Source: Candida dubliniensis CD36
Lineage: Eukaryota; Ascomycota; Pichiomycetes; Serinales; Debaryomycetaceae
Length of the DNA: 64,000 nucleotides
NCBI RefSeq assembly: GCF_000026945.1
Contig: NC_012863.1
Span: 1,455,501 to 1,519,500, forward strand
Direction: 5' to 3'
Positions 47,659 through 56,461 of the stretch are shown here, piece by piece; within the stretch, counting starts at the first letter, position 1; the number at the start of each line of letters is the position of its first letter. The translations under genes and the position numbers were made by a program. The notes beneath the pieces were generated by a model that saw nothing but the letters and a program-made list of their open reading frames with translations, did not search any database and was not told where the DNA came from.

Positions 47659-49324
47659 AGTGATGATTGATTGAATGGAGTTGTAATGATGAAAAAGAAT
47701 TGAAAAAAAAAAAATTGGGGAAAACAACAATGGATATTGGTTGAATTTATAGTTTTTTAATTCATATGGATTTGAAATGATTTCTTTTGGTGGTTTTGTC
47801 TTTGATATCATAGTAAATTAGCTGCAAAAAACAAGTTTGATTTCTTTTTAGTTTTCGATATTCTACAAAATTGTTTGGTGGGTGAGTCGGACCCATCTCC
47901 CCGAAAAGTTTCTTTTTTTTTTTTATAAATATATCAATCCTTAAAGTCTTGGACAAATATAATATTATCGATAATTGTAATGGGGATATTTTCTTTCGGT
48001 GAAGAAGTCCGATTTGACCGTTTGACTTCTGGTGTAACCTAGTCGAATATAATAATTACGGGTGTGTAAGGCGACATATACTGAGCACCTCGCACGACAC
48101 TGTAGCCTCTTGTAGTATTTACGCCTTGGCACAACAACAAAAACCCCAATAATTATTCTGATATGAAAAAAAATAAAACTCATAAAACCTGTATTCATTA
48201 AGAGTGTTATTGATATCTCAATTATTGTGCTCATAAGCTGTATAATGTATTTAAGGCGTTGGATAAAGTGTGGGTGTATGATAAATTTCGTAGTAGGGAA
48301 ATGAGTAAGAAAATCGACTACAGTTATACCATAGATTGAGTGCTATACGATATCTCTGAAAACAATAATATTCCAAACAAACTTTAATGGATGGTATTAA
48401 CAACCTTAATTGGATTATAATAGGATTAGTATTTGAATAAGTACAGTCTACCAATTTGTTATCGATGTTCAACTCAATAAATGCATATTCGTAAAACGAA
48501 TAGAAGTCATACAAAAGATTGAGACTTACTAATCAATAACAACAGGGATGTGGAGACCAAAGTGATTGGACACGCCTACTACTTGATACCATTAGTTTGT
48601 CATTTTAAGAACCTATGCAAGCAAAACACATGGTCATACATTAAAGACTGTAGTATAAACTAAGACTTGATCACTAAACTACCAAATATTAGTGATTTGC
48701 TGACATAAGACATATCAAAACTGAACCCCTGTTCAATGTTGGAACATTATTACTGGTAAGAATAGCTATTTCAATTAATGGGGTGTTTGATTAACCCCGC
48801 AAATAACTTATCTCCCAAAAAATAGCATACCACACCACCGTGACAATACACAAGGTATATTCAAATGAAAGACAAATCTAGTATATGCATTATAGTCATG
48901 AATTAGAGTGTTTGCAAGGATTGCCAAGGTCAAAAAAGAAGATATATATACTGGTTTAAAAAGAAATTAAAAGCGTGAATGATTATGGCGTATTTAGTGA
49001 ATAATTTGAAACCAAATAGTTTCTAAAACTTCATGAATTAGTCCAAAGACTAAAGATCTTAATTCAATTTTCATCATAATATCTCGAGTTTGCTCGATTA
49101 CGTAATACTAAAAATAGCCCATTAGCAGCCATGAGAGGCTGACACCAAAAAAAGCTCATAAATGAATTTTCTAGCAAAAAATGGACTACCCAAACAATTA
49201 GATTGGTCATGGTCTATCACTTGTACTTCTTACTGGAAAGTCCTATAAATAGGGATGAATTTATCCCTATTCCATGAATGCAACTTATAAAGATATCACT
49301 CTACAACATATTCAAAACCCAACA
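47659..49324. other. Upstream region shared by the two GPI-protein genes
   Basis: About 1.7 kb of sequence with few simple repeats and no conserved ORF. A TATA box (CTATAAATAG) at about 49243-49252 lies 70-80 bp before the small GPI-protein ATG. TGTTGGAACATT at 48738 resembles an LTR start, but no matching end was found. ORFs at 47965-48234 and 48251-48514 (minus) show no motifs. Confidence 0.45.
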
Positions 49325-50062
49325 ATGAAGTTAGTTATTTTATGATTTACTTTAATTCAGGTTTCTACTACCACTGCTACTGCCGCCAATAGAGCTCACA
49401 ACAAAGATTACGTATACTATGATTGTAATACTTGGTGCACTAAGGCTTTAAATCAAGAAAATGGATGTGGTTACTATGATGAAGATATTTCGGACCAAGA
49501 GTACTTTGGTTGTTTATGTACTAATTCACAATATTTTAGCAATTTAAGAAGTTGTGATTGTTATACCAAGGCTGTTTATTATGCATCCAGAACTATTTGT
49601 TCATTAGCAAGTGATGAGTCTTATAGTGGCTCATGGTCGGATATTGATATTTCTGCTACTACTAATTATAGTCCATCTACCGAAGATAGTTCATCGACTG
49701 GGGATAGTACATCCAATGAGACCAGCTCATTAATTGATATTATTCTGTCCACTAAGGACAGCTCATCTTCTAAAGGTATTACAACTACTAGCACGGGTTC
49801 TTCCACAGGTGATAATACTTCTACCATAACTAGCTTGTCAACTCAAGGCGGTGGTGGAAACAACGGAAATAATGGGAATGGTGGTAACAGTGGTAGTGGT
49901 GGTGCTGCTAATCACAATGAACAAACATCAGTCCCTCCAAATTCACAGTCATCTACAACCAATAACCAACCTACCAGCTCTCAAACAACTTCAGGAGCTG
50001 CTAATTATTTGTCAAGTATCAGTGTTGGCACATTTTTGATTTTAGTTTTAAGTTTAATTTGA
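49325..50062 (+). pseudogene. Small GPI-anchored Cys-rich wall protein, nonsense-interrupted
   Basis: The ATG at 49325 starts a signal-peptide-like run, but codon 7 is TGA (49343-49345). After it the same frame stays open for 238 codons to the TAA-type stop at 50060-50062. The reading has eight cysteines within about 60 residues (C-x3-C, then single and C-x-C pairs), a CFEM-like spacing. It then has a Ser/Thr-rich stalk, a Gly/Asn-rich stretch and a hydrophobic C-terminal GPI signal (SSISVGTFLILVLSLI). No in-frame ATG is available between the stop and the Cys-rich part, and no 5' splice site is near. One substitution therefore seems to have disabled a gene otherwise intact. Confidence 0.75.
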
Positions 50063-51018
50063 TCGAAGCTACAGTTTGTTCTTTTTTGAATAGCATTGTT
50101 GGTAAATATATGTGTTTTTCCAGAACTATCGTGGTGATTTATTCTGAACGTAGACTCAAATGGGAAACATCTTGAAATTAACTGAACTTTGGATAAATGG
50201 AGAATAACTTCAATCTTTCATGTGGTCATATTAAAGATTGGTGAACTTCTCTTGATGTATTCTCTGATATACACTCAGTAGCATGTATAGAATATCTAAG
50301 TGACAACATTCGTATTTGAATTCTTTTGTGGTAGCATTATCACATCTATCGGGAAGTCATCCGAAAGAAAAAGCTGTGGTTGCAAAAAAAAATAATCCTT
50401 TTTAAAAACATAATAAATGAAACCAAGTTACAAATCAAGATTCTCCTTCTTAGTATAACTGGAAACTCAATAAGAAACCGAAACTCCCCCTTTTTCTTAT
50501 TTATGGAATATAATTTGTTGGTATATAATATTGGTTGTGGGAATAAGAATAGTATTTTTTTATTGAGATTATGAAGAAATATTCAACCAAAAAAAAAAAA
50601 AAAAGAAATTCTCAATCTTAGATTAGGTTTATGATGAGATTTTCCAAGATATAATAAAGAGAATTTATTGATCATATACTTCTACCTATAGATCATGAAC
50701 CCATATGGTTTATCTATTGTTGTTGTCGACTGGTGTATACTTTTCTTACGATATCACATAACTTGGCTAACAATTACAATTCTACCTTTTTTTTATCAAC
50801 ACAAAATAAACCTCGAATCCTTATCTACAAGAAATCCAATATTATTTTTAATCAAAAAAATCTTTCTTTATATTTATCCTTTATAAAATGAACTCTAGAA
50901 CTAAAAACAAAACAAAGTCATAATTACTCTTTTCATTTATTCAAAATCATGAAAATCAAAAATAACAAAAGCAGTAAAATAGCCATCATCATAAAATCTT
51001 GCTGTTTTAACAACACAT
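50063..51018. other. Intergenic between GPI pseudogene and PDC11
   Basis: AT-rich sequence with an A-tract at about 50589-50605. It must include the 3' UTR of PDC11. Small ORFs at 50380-50574 and 50695-50886 have no recognisable motifs. Confidence 0.45.
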
Positions 51019-52722
51019 TTATTGTTCAGCATTGGTCTTTTCAGATAATTTGGCTTGAGCAACCAAGTTAGCTGGAGCATCCATAGTTGGAAGCATAACT
51101 TCAACCATTCTAATCTTGTCTGGAACAGCAAAAGCTTTGTCGGCAAACAAATCATTCAATTCACCAACAGTACCGATTCTCTTGGTTTCGTAATCTTTAG
51201 CATTGAACAATGGCAATAATTGCAAGTTGTTCCATGGTTGAATGTCATTGTATTGAGCTTTTTCACCGTGAATCAATCTTTCAATGGTGTAACCATCGTT
51301 GTTCAAAACGAAAAGATAGGTGTTGTTACATTCCCATTTACACATGGTGGAGATTTCTTGAACGGTTAATTGTAATGAACCATCACCAACGAATAAAATG
51401 ACTCTTCTCTTTGGGTCCAATTCTTGAGCAGCCATAGCAGCACCACAAGTAGCACCAACAGTGTAACCAATGGAACCCCACAAGACTTGAGAAATACCAA
51501 TAGAGTTCTTTGGGAAACGTGATTGAACAATACCGAAGGCTGAGGTACCAGTTTCAGTGATAATGATATCACCTTCTCTGAACCAGGATGAAACTTTAGT
51601 CCACAAGTATTCTTGAGTCAATGGAGTAGATGGAGCAGCTGGAGTGTTGAGCAATTTGGTTTGTGGAACTGGACCTACGGTGTATTTTGGATTGATAGCT
51701 TTCTTAACGGTCTTCAATAATTCTTGTAAAGCTTCTTTCATTTGAACACCTGGGAAAGTGGCCTGTCTAATCTTGGTGTAATCAGAGTGGAATTCAACAA
51801 TGTTTCTAGTTTTGTAGCCGTATGAGAATGAACCGGTGTTGAAGTCAGACAACAAGGCACCAACAGATAAGATCAAATCAGCACCTTCAACAGCTTCTTT
51901 AACTTCTGGTTTGGATAAACTACCAACGTAGACACCACCGAATCTTGGGTTGGATTCATCAACACTTGATTTACCCATTGGAGTGGTGAAGACTGGGAAT
52001 TGAGTTTCTTCAATCAACTTAGCAACTTCTGGTTTACAGTTGTGTCTGATAGCACAAGCATCAACCAAGATGACTGGGTTACTGGCTTCAGAAATCAATT
52101 TTTCAACGGTTTCAATAACTTCCTTTTGAGATTCTGGGTCGTTTGGATGTAAGGACAAATCAATCTTGGAGTCCAATAATGATTTTGGAACTTTCATGTC
52201 AACCAAGTTAGATGGTAAGCCAATGTAAACTGGACGTTGGTAAATGTAAGCATCTCTGATACATCTGTCAATTTCAGCTGGAGCAGAGTTGATATCAGCA
52301 ATAAAGGCACTGGTTTGGGAAATGTTTTTGAACATTCTGTGGAAAACAGTGAAATCACCATTACCTAAAGTGTGGTGCAACAACAATTGTTTAGCTTGAG
52401 CAGAAGATGATGGAACACCAACCAAGTTAATAACACCAACGTGTTCAGAATAAGAACCAGCAATGGCATTAGTCAAACTCAATTCACCAACACCAAAAGT
52501 ACTGACTAAAGCAGATAAACCATTTGGATTGACTCTGGCGTAACCATCGGCAGCATAACCGGCATTCAATTCATTGGCATTACCAGCCCATCTCATACCT
52601 TCAACTTCATAGATTTTATCCAACAAAGCTAAATTGAAATCCCCTGGTAAACCAAAAACAGTGTCAACTTGCAATTGATGTAATCTTTCAAAGAAGAATC
52701 TTCCTAAAGTAATTTCGGACAT
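51019..52722 (-). CDS. PDC11: Pyruvate decarboxylase
   Basis: The 567-aa product is the thiamine-diphosphate enzyme that turns pyruvate into acetaldehyde and CO2 in the cytosol, the key step to ethanol. Its start, MSEITLGRFFFERL, and length match fungal PDC (563 aa in yeast). The catalytic Glu is E51 in GNANELNAGYAADGYAR, and the catalytic His pair is H116-H117 in LLLHHTLGNGDF. The C-terminal TPP motif GDGS...NN is in LFVGDGSLQLTVQEIS followed by LFVLNNDGYTIE. The middle domain carries the regulatory Cys region of yeast enzymes (SNPVILVDACAIRHNC). Codon use is strongly biased toward a small set (TTG, GGT, GTC and similar), unlike its neighbours, indicating very high expression. A long TATA tract lies 150 bp upstream. 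Confidence 0.98.
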   Translation of the reverse strand: MSEITLGRFFFERLHQLQVDTVFGLPGDFNLALLDKIYEVEGMRWAGNANELNAGYAADGYARVNPNGLSALVSTFGVGELSLTNAIAGSYSEHVGVINLVGVPSSSAQAKQLLLHHTLGNGDFTVFHRMFKNISQTSAFIADINSAPAEIDRCIRDAYIYQRPVYIGLPSNLVDMKVPKSLLDSKIDLSLHPNDPESQKEVIETVEKLISEASNPVILVDACAIRHNCKPEVAKLIEETQFPVFTTPMGKSSVDESNPRFGGVYVGSLSKPEVKEAVEGADLILSVGALLSDFNTGSFSYGYKTRNIVEFHSDYTKIRQATFPGVQMKEALQELLKTVKKAINPKYTVGPVPQTKLLNTPAAPSTPLTQEYLWTKVSSWFREGDIIITETGTSAFGIVQSRFPKNSIGISQVLWGSIGYTVGATCGAAMAAQELDPKRRVILFVGDGSLQLTVQEISTMCKWECNNTYLFVLNNDGYTIERLIHGEKAQYNDIQPWNNLQLLPLFNAKDYETKRIGTVGELNDLFADKAFAVPDKIRMVEVMLPTMDAPANLVAQAKLSEKTNAEQ

Positions 52723-52869
52723 TATTAATTCGATTGTTTGTGAGTTTTAATGAAATATAATATATAGAAATGATATATTATAAGTTGTGATTGATGATAA
52801 TAAAAAGAGAAAAGAAAGAAAGAAAAAAAAAAAAATAAAATAAAAATCGAAACGATATATCGTATGGAT

Positions 52870-52893
52870 GGGGGGTTCTTTATATATATATAT
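52870..52893 (-). promoter_or_regulatory. TATA element of PDC11
   Basis: A TTTATATATATATATGAATTA tract lies about 150-170 bp upstream of the PDC11 start codon, read from the minus strand as an alternating TATA run. It fits a strong TATA-type promoter of a highly expressed gene. T-rich and GAAA-rich tracts (52803-52830 on the plus strand) lie between it and the start. Confidence 0.6.
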
Positions 52894-53960
52894 GAATTAT
52901 AGAATTTTTCAATCAATGACGAATCTCAACTTAGGTAGCAATGCTTTGAACATTAGATGAATGGGAAGTGGTGGAATGATCTCGTTTTAGTGTTAGGGAC
53001 AATAGCGTTCCGTATGCATAATCTTTTTATGTTTTTGTTGGCGGCCGGCTGAGTCGAAATTGGTGGGTAATTGGCGGTGGTTGCTGTTAATCTTGATGAA
53101 ACTTTGCTTGCGTTTTTGTGTGAACAATTATTTTTTTAGTCTTTGAATATCAGTTGATGCGAAATTCTTTCTCATCTCCGAGAAAAGCAATTAAGATGAA
53201 TGAAATTGAAAAGAAGACGACGGAACAAAAAGAAATACCCACAAATGAATGAGAATGGTTATCAGTACACGCCCTTACATAGACTGAGACAAAAAAGAAA
53301 AATATAGTTATGGTTGATACCGGAAGCTGTAAGCGCATACATACAAAATATTCAATCCCTCTAAGCGCATATTCACCTTCTCTAACAAAATATTCAAACT
53401 TTTGAATTCCCGATCTTCTGGAAAACATCTGATTAGAAGGTTATTTCTCTTTGTCGCTCTTTAGAATGATATGTTCCCTGATATTGTGGATTGAATTGAA
53501 TAACGGTTTAACGAATTCTAAACCATTGCAAAAGCACGGCCGTGTTAGTCGCTATTCTTGTTCGTATATGCGTTATTCGTTTGAGGATTGATTATCGGTT
53601 TGCAGATTGCTTTGTGGGCAAGTCAGCCAGCTTCGGTTTCTACAATTGAACACATGATTAATTAGTAAAAAGAACACTATCAAAAAGAATTGTTGAAAAG
53701 TGGCGGGCTTCTTCTTCTTCTTCTTCTTCTATCTTTGCCTTGCCACGAGGAGGAGGAGAAGAAGGGGCGCACGAGAAAAAGAAAAACGAGAAAAACGATT
53801 TTCACACGCACTCTGCATAGTATTACAGAAAACATCTTGAAAAAAAGAGAAGAGAAAAAACGTGCCAACAACGTGATCACCATCTTTTTTTTTTTTTTTG
53901 TTGTTGTTTTTGTTTTCTTCACACTTAACTCTATCTCTCATTACACATTTTACAACATCA
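52894..53960. other. Intergenic region between divergent PDC11 and CBF1
   Basis: Over 1 kb of moderately complex DNA with a GGCCGGC at about 53042-53048, a CTT repeat (about 53709-53730) and a T-tract (about 53886-53900). No conserved ORF; those at 53150-53428 and 53680-53980 (minus) are repeat or shadow translations. It should hold the distal PDC11 promoter and the CBF1 promoter. Confidence 0.5.
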
Positions 53961-55009
53961 ATGGGAAAAGTATGTATCATCGTTTACTACGCCAGAAATC
54001 TGGGTATGAACCTCTAAGTGTGTTTGAATATATGATGTCAAGTGGTTTATGCAAATCAGGAATTAACAAATAAACCTTGGTTGGTACAAAGTTGTTTACA
54101 AATTGGTTTTGTTCAAGCAACGCCCAAGATCACGTTTTTATTTGCAACAGACAAACTTTATCATTTGCACCCTCGCTCACTTCATACATGCAACACACAT
54201 TCCAAACAACGATGACTAACATGAATGTTATTCTTTTCTATTTCCCTTTTGTTTAGAGTCAAAAAAGATCATTAGAAAAAGACGAACAACGTCGAGAGAA
54301 GAAACGGGCAAGTAACATTTCCAAGGATGATATGGAAATTGATGCTGAATTGTTAGCCCAACAAGCTTCTGATTCTGCCAGTGCTGATACTGCTACTGCT
54401 ACTGCTACTGCTGCTGTGGCTGCTGTTAATAAAGAACATGACAAAGAATTAGAGCAACCAGAATCCAATACTAGCCAAACAACTGACTTGGATAAAGATG
54501 AAAAGAAGACGAAAGACACTGGCAACATTAAACATGAAAATAAATCTGTGCACCATGAGCCTGAAGTTTCCAATGATCAACTCGGAAATCAACAAAACCA
54601 GGCTGATCAGCAGTACCAGTATCATCAACTGCTTGCTCAAACAAATTTCAAATCAGAAGCAACTAATCCTGCCAAACCTCCACACGGATCACCGGAATGG
54701 CATAGACAAAGAAGAGAAAATCATAAGGAAGTTGAAAGAAAAAGAAGAGAATCAATAAATATTGGTATAAGAGAATTGGCCAGATTGATACCAACTACCG
54801 ATACCAATAAAGCCCAAATTTTACAAAGAGCAGTTGAATACATTAAAAGATTGAAAGAAAATGAAAACAATAATATCGAAAAATGGACTTTAGAAAAGTT
54901 GTTAACCGAACAAGCTGTTAGTGAGTTGAGTGCTTCTAATGAAAAGTTGAAGCATGAACTCGAATTGGCATATCGTGAAATTGAACAGTTGAAAAGAGGG
55001 AAGAAATAA
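53961..55009 (+). CDS. CBF1: bHLH centromere/promoter-binding factor Cbf1, one intron
   Basis: Exon 1 is only ATGGGAAAA (53961-53969). A GTATGT 5' splice site starts at 53970, GACTAAC at about 54213-54219 is a good branch point, and the intron ends TTTAG at 54256. Exon 2 (54257-55009) continues in frame with SQKRSLEKDEQRREKKRAS, giving 253 aa. The C-terminal third is the bHLH domain: basic region RRENHKEVERKRRESIN with the H-x3-E-x2-R signature, then helix-loop-helix, then a short leucine-zipper-like coil ending KRGKK. Upstream lies an acidic, Ala/Glu-rich region with Ala-Thr repeats. Cbf1 binds CACGTG and in Candida controls sulphur, respiratory and ribosomal protein genes. Taking the ATG at 54332 instead would lose 28 residues. 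Confidence 0.92.
53970..54256 (+). other. Intron of CBF1 (287 bp)
   Basis: The intron runs from GTATGT to TTTAG, with GACTAAC about 40 bp before the 3' end. All three elements are near the yeast consensus. It interrupts the gene after codon 3 with phase 0. Confidence 0.85.
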
Positions 55010-55304
55010 GAGGATATGTTGGAAGTTTTCGTTAGAGGTGGTATTTTTATTTAAAGAAAAAGAAAAAAAAAATCTATTTATATAATTCTATCAGTGTTGT
55101 GTATTATTTTAATTTGATGGTGTTTAAGTATGTAATTGTAAATGTATGGCCAGTTTTGTTGTTAGAGATGTGTATTTTGTAATGAGTTTTCAAAGAAACT
55201 TAAGGAACTAACCAAAAAAAAAAAAAATAGTAATACTGGTAGAAAAAAAAAAAAAAATTTGTACCTATTTTTGATTTGTTTCTTAACAACCAGATTACAT
55301 CAAA
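55010..55304. other. CBF1 3' flank / J-protein promoter
   Basis: About 295 bp between tandem genes, holding two A-tracts at 55214-55227 and 55243-55256. No other feature is visible. Confidence 0.5.
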
Positions 55305-56129
55305 ATGGGTATTCCATTCCCTGACATTGACCCGTACGAAAAATTAGGGGTATTGAAGGACTCTAGTCCCCTAGAGATTAAAAAAACATATAAAAAGCTT
55401 TGTCTTAAATACCATCCTGATAAATTACGACAGAACAACAACGAAAATGACAAAGATAAACAACAAGAAATGTTCACCAAAATACAATTTGCATTCAGTA
55501 TATTAAATGATCCAGCGAAAAGGAAGAGATATGATAATACAGGATCTTTAGCAGATTATGATTTAGACGATGAAGGGTTTGATTGGAAGGATTATTTCGA
55601 ATCCATTAATGAAAAAATAACAGTTGAGATGGTTGAAGAAGACAGATTGAAATATCAAGGTTCAGAAGAAGAAAAATACGATATTTTAAACAATTTCATT
55701 TATTATGATGGAGATTTTCTTAAATTATTTGAATTGATTCCACATTTAGAGTTCACCGAATCAGAAGAACAAAGAGTTTACAAGATTATTGATAAAGAGT
55801 TGAATAATTTACAAGTCAATGATAGTGTACGAAAATCATGGGAGAAATATACCAAATCAAGAAAAACTAAAGTGAAACAAATGTTAAAGAAGTTAGCTAA
55901 AGAAGCTAAACAAGCAGAAGAGTTACAGCAACTACTTAAGAATAAACCTAAAAAGGATCAAGACTTGACTAGTTTAATTAAAAGTCGTCAAGCAAATCGA
56001 TTAGATGATTTAATTAATAATTTGGAAAGTAAATATAAGGATAAAAAGGGGAAGAAGAGATCTCCTAAAGATATAGATGAAGATGAATTTGAAAGAATTC
56101 AAAATGAAATTATAAAGAAAAAGAAGTAA
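55305..56129 (+). CDS. J-domain protein, DNAJC9-like
   Basis: The 274-aa product begins with a J domain (about residues 8-78): DPYEKLGVLKDSSPLEIKKTYKKLCLKYHPDK contains the HPD at residues 37-39 that activates Hsp70 ATPase. The J domain is followed by DYDLDDEGFDWKDYFESI and a helical region, the layout of metazoan DNAJC9, a nuclear J protein that also binds histones H3-H4. It has no Gly/Phe region and no zinc-finger, so it is a class C J protein. The C-terminus is basic and charged (KDKKGKKRSP, IIKKKK), fitting nuclear location. S. cerevisiae has no obvious one-to-one relative that I can name. Function in this organism is inferred by family only. Confidence 0.85.
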   Translation: MGIPFPDIDPYEKLGVLKDSSPLEIKKTYKKLCLKYHPDKLRQNNNENDKDKQQEMFTKIQFAFSILNDPAKRKRYDNTGSLADYDLDDEGFDWKDYFESINEKITVEMVEEDRLKYQGSEEEKYDILNNFIYYDGDFLKLFELIPHLEFTESEEQRVYKIIDKELNNLQVNDSVRKSWEKYTKSRKTKVKQMLKKLAKEAKQAEELQQLLKNKPKKDQDLTSLIKSRQANRLDDLINNLESKYKDKKGKKRSPKDIDEDEFERIQNEIIKKKK

Positions 56130-56461
56130 TACACAAAAAAAGGGTTATTAGATAGTTTATGTTTATGTATAGTGGTGTTTAATGTTACCCAATATATTTG
56201 GACGCGAGGTAGGTCGGTAAACTAGGCGTGTCTAGAGATAAAATGAACCCGTGATTGTAAATTCGCATTGCTTCAGATCATCATCTTCATCAAAAATCAA
56301 AACAAAACAAATGTGCGTTGATTATTTTTTTTTTTTTTTTTGCGTTGCCAAATTCAATTTTGAATTGATATTTGTTTCTATCCTTTTCTCTTCTTTTTTC
56401 CTTGACAGCAAATAATAATCTATTCTTACGTTATTGTTTAATTGAACCACTCATATCTACA
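56130..56461. other. TOP2 promoter region
   Basis: A 330-bp gap between tandem genes. It has a T-tract of about 18 at 56324-56341, GCGTTG repeats on both sides of it, and a single GACGCGAGG near 56201-56209 that is one base from an MCB core. The in-frame ATG at 56372 is not used as start here. Confidence 0.5.

Noticed and set aside
47659..47811. N-terminal extension of the adhesin
   Set aside because: It would place 51 mostly polar residues before a clear signal peptide that starts at 47658.
48738..48900. Possible LTR beginning TGTTGGAACATT
   Set aside because: Resembles a yeast LTR start, but no end with inverted terminal bases or target duplication was found.
53690..54073. 127-aa plus-strand ORF overlapping the CBF1 start
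   Set aside because: It reads through the CBF1 exon 1 and intron and begins in a CTT repeat. The splice signals explain the sequence better.
56372..56461. Upstream extension of TOP2 by 30 codons
   Set aside because: The added stretch is hydrophobic and T-rich, unlike any Top2 N-terminus. Starting at 56462 gives MSDSESDYF and 1461 aa, the expected length.
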